In this document: positions 16,816 to 25,691 of the stretch, piece by piece
How the letters are laid out: every line of letters begins with the position of its first letter
Numbering within the stretch: the stretch's first letter is position 1
Assembly: GCF_026340095.1 (NCBI RefSeq)
Contig: NZ_JAPEPO010000001.1
Span: 7,336,501-7,400,500, forward strand
DNA: 64,000 nucleotides
Direction of reading: 5' to 3'
Source of the DNA: Streptomyces sp. NBC_01446
GTDB taxonomy: Bacteria > Actinomycetota > Actinomycetes > Streptomycetales > Streptomycetaceae
Position numbers and translations under genes: made by a program
The notes under the pieces: model-generated
Database searches by the model: none
Told to the model about the DNA's origin: nothing
The model's input: only the letters and a program-made list of their open reading frames with translations

Positions 16816-16876
16816 GGATTCCCTCGGCCGCGTGGGCACACCTCATGGGGGGAGCGCTCCCGTACACCGTCCGGCG

Positions 16877-17107
16877 TCAGCTCTGGGAGTGCCGCCGGCG
16901 GGCGGCCTGGCGCAGGGTCTTCTCCACGTCGTGCCGGTTCAGGCCCTGCTCCTGCGCGTACGTCGTCACCGCGGCCTCGATCTTGGCCGCCGCCTCCAAC
17001 CAGGCCTCCTGCTGCGCCTGGCGCTCCCCGGCATCGAGGTGCTCCAGGGTGCGGCCCTTGTCGTCGGCGTCGTGCTGCAGGCGAATCAACTCTTCGGGAA
17101 GGTCCAC
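16877..17107 (-). CDS. Small conserved helical protein (76 aa)
   Basis: Starting from the GTG at 17107 (AGGA upstream) the product is 76 residues, acidic and almost entirely helical (VDLPEELIRLQHDADDKGRT, then AWLEAAAKIEAAVTTYAQEQ) and ends in a basic RRRHSQS tail. No membrane segment. It diverges from the kinase/NUDIX gene by 150 bp. I do not recognise a function. Confidence 0.65.
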   Translation of the reverse strand: MDLPEELIRLQHDADDKGRTLEHLDAGERQAQQEAWLEAAAKIEAAVTTYAQEQGLNRHDVEKTLRQAARRRHSQS

Positions 17108-17255
17108 GGAGCGGATCCTAAGCGGCCCTCGCGACTGGTTCGCGGACCTCGGTGACGTGCGCGAGGCGTACGCGAGGCGCGCCCCCATCAGGTGCTGGTT
17201 TCCGGCGCACGCTGTTGCGGGCAAGCCTCAGGGGGCCGACAGAGGAGGGGGAACC

Positions 17256-18296
17256 GTGATCGTCTGGATCAACGGTGCTTTCGGTGCGGGGAAGTCCACC
17301 GTCGCACGGGAACTGATCGAGCTGATCCCGAACAGCACGCTCTTCGACCCCGATGTGATCGGCGGGGAACTGGCGCAGCTGCTGCCCGCCAAGCAGCTGG
17401 CCGAGGTGACCGACATCCAGGACCTGCGGATCTGGCGGCGGCTCGTCGTCGACACGGCGGCCGCGCTGCTCGCCGAGGTGGGCGGCGTTCTCGTCGTCCC
17501 GGCGACCCTGCTCAGGCAGGAGCACCGCGACGAGATCTTTGGCGGTCTCGCCGCCCGCAGGATCTCCGTACGCCATGTGCTCCTCGCCCCGGCGGAAACG
17601 ATCCTGCGCGAGCGAATGGCCCGCCGTGAGATACCGCCCGAGACACCCGACGGCGAGATACGCGCCCGGCAGTGGTCCTACGACCACATCGAGGCCTACC
17701 GCACGGCGCTGGCCACCTGGCTCACCGCAGACGCTCACCCCGTCGACACCAGCGCACTCAATGCGTACGAGGCGGCCGGCCACATCGCCGAGGCCGTGCG
17801 CACCGGCGCCGTCGAGCCCTGCGACATCGTGCAGACACCCGAGCCCACCGGGGAGACCGTCGCCGCGGGCGTACTGCTCTTCGACGAGGACGACCGCGTC
17901 CTGCTCGTCGACCCCACGTACAAGGCCGGCTGGGAGTTCCCCGGCGGCGTTGTGGAACCCGGAGAAGCCCCCGCCAGGGCCGGAGTACGGGAGGTCGCCG
18001 AGGAGACCGGGATCCAGCTCCCCGAGCTGCCCGGCCTGCTCGTCGTCGACTGGGAGGCCCCCGCACCACCCGCGTACGGCGGCCTGCGGCTGCTCTTCGA
18101 CGGTGGGCGTCTCGACGGCGCCGAGGCCCGACGCGTGATCCTTCCGGGCCCGGAACTGCGCGGCTGGCGGTTCGTCACCGAGCAGGAGGCCGCCGGACTC
18201 CTGCCTCCCGTGCGGTACGAGCGCCTGCGCTGGGCGCTGCGGGCACGGGAGCGCGGTGCCGCCCTCTACCTGGAGGCCGGAGTGCCGGTGGGCTGA
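17256..18296 (+). CDS. P-loop kinase fused to NUDIX hydrolase
   Basis: A 346-residue two-domain protein. Residues 1-185 form an AAA_33/adenylylsulfate-kinase-like P-loop domain with Walker A GAFGAGKST (7-15), DPDVIGG and a lid-like ERMARREIPPETPDGEI segment. Residues 200-340 form a NUDIX domain with the complete box GGVVEPGEAPARAGVREVAEETGI (in two parts, 230-253). Strong AGAGGAGGGGG precedes the GTG at 17256. One part could transfer phosphate to a small molecule, while the other hydrolyses a nucleoside-diphosphate linkage. Neither substrate can be named. The joint arrangement suggests repair or salvage of a nucleotide or cofactor. Confidence 0.85.
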   Translation: MIVWINGAFGAGKSTVARELIELIPNSTLFDPDVIGGELAQLLPAKQLAEVTDIQDLRIWRRLVVDTAAALLAEVGGVLVVPATLLRQEHRDEIFGGLAARRISVRHVLLAPAETILRERMARREIPPETPDGEIRARQWSYDHIEAYRTALATWLTADAHPVDTSALNAYEAAGHIAEAVRTGAVEPCDIVQTPEPTGETVAAGVLLFDEDDRVLLVDPTYKAGWEFPGGVVEPGEAPARAGVREVAEETGIQLPELPGLLVVDWEAPAPPAYGGLRLLFDGGRLDGAEARRVILPGPELRGWRFVTEQEAAGLLPPVRYERLRWALRARERGAALYLEAGVPVG

Positions 18297-18312
18297 CGCC
18301 GTACGAGGGTGA

Positions 18313-19050
18313 CTACGCGGCGTCCAGGCGTGCGGCCACCGTGCGCAGGACCGCCGCCGACCCGCTCGTCACGGGGTCGCCGTGCCCGAAGCACGCCACG
18401 TCGGAGTCGAGCGAGGCCAGGGTGCGGAACGACTCGACGGACCGGCGGCGGTCGAGGTTCAACACGCCCAGCATGACCTGCCCGTCCAGCGGGGACGCCG
18501 CCACGGCGTCACCCGTGAACAGCACACCGTGATGGGGCAGATGGAGCGCGATGCTGCCGTCCGTGTGCCCGGGCACCGCGACGACGCGGGCGCCACCGCC
18601 GAAGTCGAGCACCTCACCGCCCGCCAACTCCCGTACGTCACACGGCAGTACAGGGTCCGCCGGCGGGGGCGGGAGCAGCTTCAGCGCCTCGGCGTGCAGC
18701 GGGCGCTCCCAGTCCTCGAACTCCGGGGCAGGCCCCGGACGCTCACCGCGTACGAACGGCGCGTCGAGCCGGTGCGCCCACACCACCGCCCCGCTGAGCG
18801 CCGCGAACTCACCCGCGCCGCCCGCGTGGTCCTCGTGGAAGTGGGTCAGGACGATCCGGCGCACCTCGCGCGGATGCCTGCCCAGCGCGCGTACGGCGTC
18901 GGCGATCGCCGCCCCGGCGCCGGAGGCCCCCGCGTCCACCAGCGTCAACTCGTCCCCGTCGTCCCACAGATAGGCCTGCCCCACCGGGAAGCGCAACAGG
19001 TGCAGGCGGGGGACGACCTCGATCACATCGGTGATGGCGTAGATGCTCAT
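18313..19050 (-). CDS. MBL-fold metallo-hydrolase
   Basis: A 245-residue metallo-beta-lactamase-fold protein with the metal motif HFHEDHAGG (about 91-99), VPGHTDGSIALHLP, the metal-bridging Asp in LFTGDAVAAS and the distal His in CFGHGDPVT. Related proteins include lactonases, thioesterases and glyoxalase II; the substrate here is unknown. It ends 17 bp from the convergent kinase/NUDIX gene. The ATG at 19050 has only a weak ribosome site. Confidence 0.88.
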   Translation of the reverse strand: MSIYAITDVIEVVPRLHLLRFPVGQAYLWDDGDELTLVDAGASGAGAAIADAVRALGRHPREVRRIVLTHFHEDHAGGAGEFAALSGAVVWAHRLDAPFVRGERPGPAPEFEDWERPLHAEALKLLPPPPADPVLPCDVRELAGGEVLDFGGGARVVAVPGHTDGSIALHLPHHGVLFTGDAVAASPLDGQVMLGVLNLDRRRSVESFRTLASLDSDVACFGHGDPVTSGSAAVLRTVAARLDAA

Positions 19051-19093
19051 ACGCCGACCGTAGGGACCGGCGGCTGTCCGGGGGACACGGCTA

Positions 19094-19126
19094 CGCCCCG
19101 GGCAGAAGAGAGTTCCGCCCGGGGCG
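19094..19126 (-). terminator. Terminator of M20 peptidase gene
   Basis: A 10-bp stem (CGCCCCGGGC / GCCCGGGGCG) with a 13-nt loop lies 20 bp after the M20 stop codon, before the MBL gene. Confidence 0.65.
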
Positions 19127-19145
19127 AAGGTGACGACCGCGCGGC

Positions 19146-20504
19146 TCAGATCGCGGCGTACTTCTGGAGGAACAGGGCCTCGGCGACCGAGAGGCGCTCC
19201 AGCTCCTGCGGCGACACGCTCTCGTTCACCGCGTGGATCTGCGCCTCGGGCTCGCTCAGGCCGATCAGCAGGATCTCCGCCTCCGGGTACAGCGACGCCA
19301 GCGTGTTGCACAGCGGGATCGAGCCGCCCTGGCCCGCGTACTGCATCTCCTGACCGTCGTAGGCGACGCTCATCGCCTCCGCCATCGCCGCGTACGCCGG
19401 GCTGTCGGTGTTCGCGCGGAACGCCTGGCCCTGCCCGATCTGCTCGACCTGGACGCGGGCGCCCCACGGGGTGTGCGACTCGATGTGCGCGACGAGGAGC
19501 TTCGACGCCTCCGCGGCGTCCGTGCCCGGCGGTACCCGCAGGCTGATCAGGGCGCGCGCCCCGGCCTGCACGGACGGCGTCGCGCCGACGACCGGCGGGC
19601 AGTCGATGCCGAGGACGGTGACGGCGGGGCGGGCCCAGATGCGGTCGGCGACCGTGCCCGAACCGATCAGCTCGACACCGTCGATGACCTTGGCGTCCTT
19701 GCGGAACTGACCCTCGTCGTACTGGAGACCGTCCCACGCGGCGTCGGTCGCGAGCCCGTCGACCGTCGTCGAGCCGTCCTCCGCGCGCAGCGAGTCGAGG
19801 ATCCTTACCAGCGCCGCGAGCGCGTCCGGGGCCGCGCCGCCGAACTGCCCCGAGTGCAGATTGCCCCCGAGCGTGTCGACCCGGACCCTGATGAGCGTCA
19901 TGCCGCGCAGCGTCGACGTGGCCGTCGGCAGGCCGACCCGGAAGTTGCCCGCGTCACCGATGACGATCGTGTCCGCCTTCAGCAGCTCCGGGTGCTGCTC
20001 GGCGTACCGCTCGAGACCGCCCGTGCCCTGCTCCTCGGAACCCTCGGCGATCACCTTGACGTTCACCGGGACACCGCCGTTGGCCTTGAGCGCCCGCACC
20101 GCGAGCAGGTGCATCAGGACCCCGCCCTTGCAGTCCGCGGCGCCGCGGCCGTACCAGCGGCCGTCCTCGCGCTCCGTCAGCTCGAACGGCGGCGTGACCC
20201 ACGCCGACTCGTCCAGCGGCGGCTGCACGTCGTAGTGCGCGTACAGGAGAACGGTCGGCGCGCCCTCGGGGCCCGGCAGGAAGCCGTAGACCGACTGCGT
20301 CCCGTCCGGGGTGTCGAGCAGCGCGACGTCCTGGAAGCCCTCGGCGCGCAGCGCGTCCGCCACCCAGTTCGCTGCGCCCTCGCTCTCGCTCTTCGGGAAC
20401 TGGTCGAAGTCCGCCACCGACTTGAACGCCACCAGTTCGGCGAGCTCGGTCCGGGCCCCGGGCATGAGCGAGGCGACGGTCTCGGCGATCGGATTCGGTG
20501 ACAT
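19146..20504 (-). CDS. M20 family metallo-dipeptidase
   Basis: A 452-residue dinuclear zinc peptidase of the ArgE/DapE/CNDP type. The metal ligands are all recognisable: YAHYDVQPP, YGRGAADCKGG, the catalytic and metal glutamates in EGSEEQG, VIGDAGNFRVG, and a C-terminal His in IHAVNESV. The dimerisation (lid) domain occupies about 200-330. GAGGAG precedes the ATG at 20504. It should hydrolyse dipeptides in the cytosol; the exact specificity is open. It diverges from the flavoprotein gene across about 210 bp. Confidence 0.92.
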   Translation of the reverse strand: MSPNPIAETVASLMPGARTELAELVAFKSVADFDQFPKSESEGAANWVADALRAEGFQDVALLDTPDGTQSVYGFLPGPEGAPTVLLYAHYDVQPPLDESAWVTPPFELTEREDGRWYGRGAADCKGGVLMHLLAVRALKANGGVPVNVKVIAEGSEEQGTGGLERYAEQHPELLKADTIVIGDAGNFRVGLPTATSTLRGMTLIRVRVDTLGGNLHSGQFGGAAPDALAALVRILDSLRAEDGSTTVDGLATDAAWDGLQYDEGQFRKDAKVIDGVELIGSGTVADRIWARPAVTVLGIDCPPVVGATPSVQAGARALISLRVPPGTDAAEASKLLVAHIESHTPWGARVQVEQIGQGQAFRANTDSPAYAAMAEAMSVAYDGQEMQYAGQGGSIPLCNTLASLYPEAEILLIGLSEPEAQIHAVNESVSPQELERLSVAEALFLQKYAAI

Positions 20505-20715
20505 GGGAACGCTCCTCGTAGGTGCGACGTTGCACGTGTGTATACGTATGCGGCTTTCGCACGCGTCCGTGCGGGTCCGCCGTCGGCTGGTGTGCGTGAG
20601 CGTTTCGTGCACAGGGCATGCAGCGCCGATCCTCCCACAGGGGGTTGGCAGGGCACCGCCGTAGGATGCCTGGGAAAGGTGCGGCAGGCGGCTGGATCGG
20701 GAGCAGTAGACCATC

Positions 20716-22017
20716 GTGAGCAGCGAGAACTCGGCGGGCGGCAACGGTACGGGCGGGCATGCGGCGGACGCCGGTGGCGGCGGGCAGGTCTGGGACGTCG
20801 TCATCGTGGGCGCCGGTCCCGCGGGCGCCTCCGCCGCCTACGCGGCAGCGGTCGCCGGACGCAGCGTCCTCCTTCTGGAGAAGGCGGAACTGCCCCGGTA
20901 CAAGACATGTGGCGGCGGCATCATCGGTCCCTCCAGGGACGCGCTGCCCCCGGGGTTCGAGCTGCCGTTCCGGGACCGGATCGACGCGGTGACGTTCTCC
21001 CTGGACGGGAGGTTCACCCGCACCCGGCGCTCCCGGCACATGCTCTTCGGCCTGGTGAACCGCGCCGACTTCGACCACCAGCTCGTCGAGCACGCCCAGA
21101 AGGCGGGCGCCGAACTGCGCACGGGGGCGACGGTCGCGCGGGTCGAGCAGCACGGTTCGGCCGTGCCCGACCGTCGCACGGTCGCCGTGATCCTCCAGGG
21201 CGGCGAGACGATCCTGGCCCGTGCCGTCGTCGGGGCGGACGGCAGTGCCAGCCGCATAGGGGCTCATGTCGGGGTGAAGCTCGACCAGGTCGACCTCGGC
21301 CTCGAGGCGGAGATCCCCGTGCCCGAGACGGTCGCCGAGGACTGGAAGGGCCGCGTCCTCATCGACTGGGGCCCGATGCCCGGGAGTTACGGCTGGGTCT
21401 TCCCCAAGGGGGACACCCTGACCGTCGGAGTGATCTCGGCGCGAGGCGAGGGCGCCGCCACGAAGCGGTACTTGGAGGACTTCATCGCCCGGCTCGGCCT
21501 CGCCGGCTTCGAACCGTCGGTCTCCTCCGGCCATCTGACGCGCTGCCGCGCCGACGACTCGCCGCTCTCGCGCGGCCGCGTACTCGTCTGTGGTGACGCG
21601 GCGGGACTTCTCGAACCGTGGACCCGCGAGGGCATCTCGTTCGCGCTGCGCTCCGGTCGTCTCGCGGGGGAGTGGGCGGTCCGCGTCTCCGAGGCGCACG
21701 ACGCGGTGGACGCGCGCCGGCAGGCTCTGAACTACGCGTTCGCGGTCAAGGCGGGCCTCGGTGTCGAGATGAGCGTCGGCAAGCGGATGCTGACGGTCTT
21801 CGAGCGCAGGCCCGGGGTGCTGCATGCGGCGATCACCGGGTTCCGGCCCGCGTGGAAGGCGTTCGCCCGCATCACCCGTGGTTCGACGACGCTGGGCGAG
21901 ATCGTCAGGACGTATCCGATGGCGGGTCGCGTCCTGAGCCGTATGGACCGGCCGGCGGCCGCGTCCTCGGCCGCGCCATCGGTCGACGACGATCCGGAGG
22001 CTACTTCTCGACCGTGA
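20716..22017 (+). CDS. Geranylgeranyl reductase family FAD-dependent oxidoreductase
   Basis: A 433-residue flavoprotein. The Rossmann motif VVIVGAGPAGASAAYAAAVAG binds FAD, PRYKTCGGG is the family signature, and RVLVCGDAAGLLEPWTREGIS is the second FAD motif with the C-terminal GD box. The first 25 residues are a Gly/Ala-rich low-complexity leader. Relatives reduce isoprenoid double bonds in lipid, quinone or chlorophyll side chains; in actinomycetes menaquinone or polyprenyl reduction is possible. No terpene pathway genes are adjacent. Its last 17 bp overlap the convergent reductase gene. Confidence 0.9.
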   Translation: MSSENSAGGNGTGGHAADAGGGGQVWDVVIVGAGPAGASAAYAAAVAGRSVLLLEKAELPRYKTCGGGIIGPSRDALPPGFELPFRDRIDAVTFSLDGRFTRTRRSRHMLFGLVNRADFDHQLVEHAQKAGAELRTGATVARVEQHGSAVPDRRTVAVILQGGETILARAVVGADGSASRIGAHVGVKLDQVDLGLEAEIPVPETVAEDWKGRVLIDWGPMPGSYGWVFPKGDTLTVGVISARGEGAATKRYLEDFIARLGLAGFEPSVSSGHLTRCRADDSPLSRGRVLVCGDAAGLLEPWTREGISFALRSGRLAGEWAVRVSEAHDAVDARRQALNYAFAVKAGLGVEMSVGKRMLTVFERRPGVLHAAITGFRPAWKAFARITRGSTTLGEIVRTYPMAGRVLSRMDRPAAASSAAPSVDDDPEATSRP

Positions 22018-22483
22018 TGAGGAAGACCGGGTGGTCCGGCGCGGCCGCGGTCAGCTCTTCATCGGTCGACTTGGCGGTGATGCCCTGGAAGTACTGGTTG
22101 ACCTCCCAGCCCCACTTCTCCAGGTAGCCGCGCAGGATCGGCAGCTTCTCGCTGTCGGGCACCTCGGTCGCGGTGAACGTACGGACCTTGCGCCCGACGC
22201 GCAGCTCGCCGCTCCCGGCGACGCGCATGTTGCGCACCCACTGGGAGTGCCCGCGGGCCGAGACGATGTACTGCGCGTCCCCGTACGTGTACGGGTTGAC
22301 CGGGATGCGCTGCATCTGGCCGCTCTTTCGGCCGCGCACGGAGAGCTCGGCCGACCCCATCAGGCTGACGCCGTGCCGCGCGAGCCAGCCGATCATGCCG
22401 TTCAGCCGGACGTTGAGGCGGCTGCCCTTCAGGTAGTAGGGGCTGGGGGAGGAGGACGAGCCGGACTGGGCGTTCGCGGTCAT
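22001..22483 (-). CDS. Deazaflavin (F420)-dependent nitroreductase-family protein
   Basis: A 160-residue Ddn-like split-beta-barrel protein. Typical features are RKSGQMQRIPVNPY (about 52-65), QYIVSARGHSQWVRNMRV and GRKVRTFTATEVPDSEKLPILRGYLEKWG. Relatives use F420H2 to reduce quinones or nitro compounds. AGGAGAA precedes the ATG at 22483. It is divergent from a TetR gene across a repeat-rich region and is probably the main target of that regulator. Confidence 0.88.
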   Translation of the reverse strand: MTANAQSGSSSSPSPYYLKGSRLNVRLNGMIGWLARHGVSLMGSAELSVRGRKSGQMQRIPVNPYTYGDAQYIVSARGHSQWVRNMRVAGSGELRVGRKVRTFTATEVPDSEKLPILRGYLEKWGWEVNQYFQGITAKSTDEELTAAAPDHPVFLITVEK

Positions 22484-22548
22484 GGGGTTCTCCTGGGTGT
22501 GGGTGGCGCGATGCGGGCGCCGCTGGAGTCGGTCTCGATCTCGGTTGC

Positions 22549-22616
22549 GAGAGCACTGCTCTCGCTTGAGATCAGTGTGCACGAGATCGGTGATCCAAAG
22601 CAAGAGCGGTGCTCTC
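22549..22616. promoter_or_regulatory. Large inverted repeat, candidate TetR operator
   Basis: A 20-bp arm at 22549-22568 and its counterpart at 22597-22616 match in inverted orientation with about three differences. Each arm contains an AGAGCAC-type palindromic core (GAGCACTGCTC and GAGCGGTGCTC). It lies in the shared promoter region of the reductase and TetR genes. Confidence 0.5.
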
Positions 22617-22656
22617 TTTTCTCTGCGCCGCCGCCGAGTGCGCCGCTCGCCACTGA

Positions 22657-22732
22657 GTGCACTGCTCCCAGATGAGTGCACCGATCCATAACGCGTGCAT
22701 CGATCTGGAACGTGTGCACTGCTCCGAATGCG
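22657..22732 (+). repeat. Four tandem 19-bp direct repeats, each beginning GTGCA
   Basis: GTGCAC or GTGCAT starts at exactly 22657, 22676, 22695 and 22714. Units 1 and 4 share GTGCACTGCTCC; units 2 and 3 share GTGCA(C/T)CGATC. They end 15 bp before the TetR ATG. The shared GCACTGCTC core also occurs in the inverted repeat at 22549-22616, so these look like repeated binding sites. Confidence 0.7.
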
Positions 22733-22747
22733 TGGGACACTGCCCAT

Positions 22748-23482
22748 ATGAGCACCACACGAGGAGCCAGGGCCAGGGCACGGGAAGAAGTCACCGCCGC
22801 CATCAAGGACGAGGCCCGCAGACAGCTCGCGGCCGAGGGCGCCGCCAAGCTGTCCCTGCGCGCCGTCGCCCGCGAGCTGGGCATGGTCTCCTCGGCGCTC
22901 TACCGCTACTTCCCCAGCCGCGACGACCTCCTGACGGCGCTCATCATCGACGCGTACGACTCCATCGGCAAGGCGGCCGAGCAGGCGGACGCCGCCCTGC
23001 TCAAGAAGGCGGCGAAGAGCGCCGACAGCAAGGCGGGAGCGATCGCGCCGGTGCGCCGCTGGGTCACCGTCAGCGAAGCCGTCCGCGCCTGGGCGCTCGC
23101 CCACCCGCACGAGTACGCGCTCATCTACGGCTCGCCCGTACCCGGATACACCGCGCCGATGACAACCGTCCCGGCCGCGTCGCGCATCGGGCTGCTGTTC
23201 TTCGGCATCGTCCGCGACGCCTATCAGGGCCGCGGGATCGCGGAGCCGCCGCTCCCCGAGGAGCTGCGGCCCGAGGCCGAGCGGCTGGGCGCCGACCTGG
23301 CCCCCGACCTGCCGCCCGCCGTGGTGGCCGCGCTCGTCGCCGCCTGGGCGCAGCTGTTCGGCCTGATCGGCTTCGAGCTGTTCGGCCAGTTCAACCGGGT
23401 CGTGGAGGACCGTGCCACCTTCTTCACGCACGCCGCGACACAGCTCGCCCACGGCGTGGGCCTGGTGCTGCCCCGGGAATGA
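22748..23482 (+). CDS. TetR-family regulator (TetR_C_13-like C-terminal domain)
   Basis: A 244-residue regulator. The N-terminal helix-turn-helix is seen in LSLRAVARELGMVSSALYRYFPSRDDLLTAL (about 37-67). The rest is a helical ligand-binding domain with APVRRWVTVSEAVRAWALAHPHEYALIYGSPVPGY. It diverges from the deazaflavin reductase gene, with repeats between them, so local autoregulatory repression is likely. A clear ribosome site is absent before the ATG at 22748. Confidence 0.9.
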   Translation: MSTTRGARARAREEVTAAIKDEARRQLAAEGAAKLSLRAVARELGMVSSALYRYFPSRDDLLTALIIDAYDSIGKAAEQADAALLKKAAKSADSKAGAIAPVRRWVTVSEAVRAWALAHPHEYALIYGSPVPGYTAPMTTVPAASRIGLLFFGIVRDAYQGRGIAEPPLPEELRPEAERLGADLAPDLPPAVVAALVAAWAQLFGLIGFELFGQFNRVVEDRATFFTHAATQLAHGVGLVLPRE

Positions 23483-23624
23483 CATGCCCCGGCCCGAGAG
23501 TGAAAGTCGTTGCCCGGGCGTGACGCGCGCCGCCCGAACCGCGTCGCCTACTCCCCGGGGAGTAGGTGTGGTCACCACGCCCGGCTGACGCCCGTGACGG
23601 CGTGCGGCGTCTAGCGTTGCGGTC

Positions 23625-24917
23625 ATGGACGAGCAGCACGTACGCGGGGCCGACGGCCCGCCCCGGACCTGGGCGGGTCCGCCGCACCTCAGGCGCTACG
23701 GGCCGCCCTGGACGGCGGCCGGTGCCGCCCGGCGCGGTCACCACGGGCCGCCCTGGTGGGGCGGCGCGGGACAGGGGCCGCGCTGGCCCTGGCGGTCCAC
23801 CGTCCTGATCACCGCGTTCGTCCTCGTCGGCTCGACCTTCGCGGCGCATGCCCAGACCGATCGGGCCGACATCGACGTGTTCGCCCGCGTGCTGCTGCTC
23901 GCGGGCGGCGTCCTCCTGCTGTGGCGTCAGCGGTACCCGGTCCTCGTGGCGTTCGGCACGGCGGGCTGCGCGACGGTCTACCTCGGCGCGGGCTACGCGT
24001 ACGGGCCGGTCTTCATCATCGTGGCCGTGGGCTGTTACGCCGCGATCGTCGCGGGGCACCGCAGAGCCGCGTGGGCGGCGGTCGGCATGTTCTGGGTGGG
24101 GCATGTCCTCGTGGCGCACTGGCTGTACGCGTATCTGCCGCCGTCGGGGGACGACGCCGCGTCCTGGGGGCAGGAGGGTTTCATCGCCGCGTGGGTCCTG
24201 GCGATCGTCGCCTTCTCCGAGCTGGTCAGAACGCGTCGCGAGCAGTGGGCGAAGGAGCGCGCCGAGCGGGAGAAGGCCGCCGGGCGGCGCGCGGACGAGG
24301 AGCGCCTGCGGATCGCGCGGGAGCTGCACGACGTGCTCGCGCACTCCATCTCGGTCATCAACGTCCAGGCGGGCGTGGGTCTGGCGCTGCTCGACTCCGA
24401 CCCCGAGCAGGCGCGTACCGCCCTCACCACCATCAAGTCCGCGAGCAAGGAGGCGCTGGGCGAGGTCCGCCAGGTACTCGACACCCTGCGGACCCCGGGC
24501 GACGCGCCGCGCGCCCCCGCCCCGGGTCTCGACCGGCTCCCGGAACTGGTGGAGCAGGCCGCGAGCGCGGGCCTCACCGTCGACATCGCCACGGAAGGAT
24601 CCCGCGCCGCGCTGCCGCCCGGCGCCGACCTCGCCGCGTTCCGCGTCGTACAGGAGGCGCTCACCAACGTCGTACGGCATTCCGAGTCGCGCAACGCGCG
24701 CGTAGAGGTGCGGTACATGGAGACCGCGCTGTCCCTGCGCATCGACGACGACGGGCCGGCGAGCCATGAGGCGGCCGGCGGCAGCGGGAACGGCCTCGCG
24801 GGAATGCGTGAGCGGGCCGCCGCGCTGGGTGGCACGATCGAGGCGGGACCGCGGCCCGACGGCGGCTTCCGGGTGCTGGCCGAACTGCCGTTCACGCCGA
24901 CGGAGGAGAACCGTTGA
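23625..24917 (+). CDS. NarL-type sensor histidine kinase
   Basis: A 430-residue membrane kinase. A 55-residue Gly/Pro/His-rich cytoplasmic leader is followed by about five membrane spans (57-200), a HisKA_3 dimerisation domain with phospho-acceptor His235 in ARELHDVLAHSISV, and a HATPase_c domain ending GNGLAGMRERAAALGGTIEAG. No extracellular sensor domain is evident, so it may sense the membrane or an intramembrane signal. It is coupled to its response regulator by a 4-nt overlap. Confidence 0.92.
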   Translation: MDEQHVRGADGPPRTWAGPPHLRRYGPPWTAAGAARRGHHGPPWWGGAGQGPRWPWRSTVLITAFVLVGSTFAAHAQTDRADIDVFARVLLLAGGVLLLWRQRYPVLVAFGTAGCATVYLGAGYAYGPVFIIVAVGCYAAIVAGHRRAAWAAVGMFWVGHVLVAHWLYAYLPPSGDDAASWGQEGFIAAWVLAIVAFSELVRTRREQWAKERAEREKAAGRRADEERLRIARELHDVLAHSISVINVQAGVGLALLDSDPEQARTALTTIKSASKEALGEVRQVLDTLRTPGDAPRAPAPGLDRLPELVEQAASAGLTVDIATEGSRAALPPGADLAAFRVVQEALTNVVRHSESRNARVEVRYMETALSLRIDDDGPASHEAAGGSGNGLAGMRERAAALGGTIEAGPRPDGGFRVLAELPFTPTEENR

Positions 24918-25579
24918 TCCGCGTACTGCTCGCCGACGACCAGTCGCTCGTCCGCGCCGGATTCCGGGCGCTGCTCGACGCGCAGAGCGACATCGAGGTC
25001 GCGGGGGAGGCCTCCGACGGCGACGAGGCGGTGCGCCTCGTACGCGAACTGCGGCCCGACGTCGTCCTGATGGACATCCGGATGCCGGTCCTCGACGGGC
25101 TCGCGGCGACCCGCCGCATCAGCGACGACGCCGCGCTGGAAACCGTGAAGGTGGTCATGCTGACCACCTTCGAACTGGACGAGTACGTCTTCGAGGCGAT
25201 CCGTGCCGGAGCCTCCGGGTTCCTCGTCAAGGACACCGAGCCCGAGGAACTGCTGCGCGCCGTGAGGGCGGTGGTGCACGGGGACGCGCTCCTCTCGCCG
25301 GGGGTGACCCGCCGTCTGATCGCCGAGTTCGCGGCGCGTTCCAAGGAGCCCGCGGCGGCCGGGTCGCTCGGGCAGCTCACCGAGCGCGAGCGTGAGGTGA
25401 TGGCGCTGGTCGGCATCGGCCTGTCGAACGAGGAGATCGCCCGCCGCCTCGTCGTCAGCCCGCTCACCGCGAAGACACATGTGAGCCGCACCATGGTGAA
25501 GCTCGGCGCGCGTGACCGGGCCCAACTGGTCGTCCTCGCCTACGAGTCCGGCCTCGTGCGGCCCGGCTGGCTCGGCTGA
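24914..25579 (+). CDS. NarL/LuxR-type response regulator (TTG start)
   Basis: A 221-residue regulator starting at TTG within a TTGA overlap with the kinase. The receiver domain has the acidic pair LLADDQ, phospho-acceptor Asp54 in VVLMDIRMPVLDG, Thr in MLTTFE and Lys in GFLVKDTEPEEL. The C-terminal LuxR helix-turn-helix reads LTEREREVMALVGIGLSNEE then IARRLVVSPLTAKTHVSRTM. Targets are unknown; the kinase-regulator pair is followed by a terminator. Confidence 0.93.
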   Translation: MIRVLLADDQSLVRAGFRALLDAQSDIEVAGEASDGDEAVRLVRELRPDVVLMDIRMPVLDGLAATRRISDDAALETVKVVMLTTFELDEYVFEAIRAGASGFLVKDTEPEELLRAVRAVVHGDALLSPGVTRRLIAEFAARSKEPAAAGSLGQLTEREREVMALVGIGLSNEEIARRLVVSPLTAKTHVSRTMVKLGARDRAQLVVLAYESGLVRPGWLG

Positions 25580-25596
25580 GCGGACCCACGCCACTG

Positions 25597-25650
25597 ACAC
25601 AAGGGTGTACCCGGCGGGCAGGGGACTGCCGGCCGGGCGCACCCTTGTGT
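25597..25650 (+). terminator. Terminator of the two-component operon
   Basis: An 11-bp stem (ACACAAGGGTG / CACCCTTGTGT) encloses a further GC-rich inner stem, 18 bp after the response regulator stop. Confidence 0.7.
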
Positions 25651-25691
25651 GGTCGGGTCGAGCGTGTGAGGTCGGGTCGAGGATCCGTGGG

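Noticed and set aside
20716..22017. Terpenoid or carotenoid biosynthetic cluster
   Set aside because: Only the geranylgeranyl-reductase-like gene is present; no prenyltransferase, synthase or cyclase is nearby.
22657..22732. CRISPR array
   Set aside because: Units are only 19 bp, contiguous, without spacers, and no cas genes are present.
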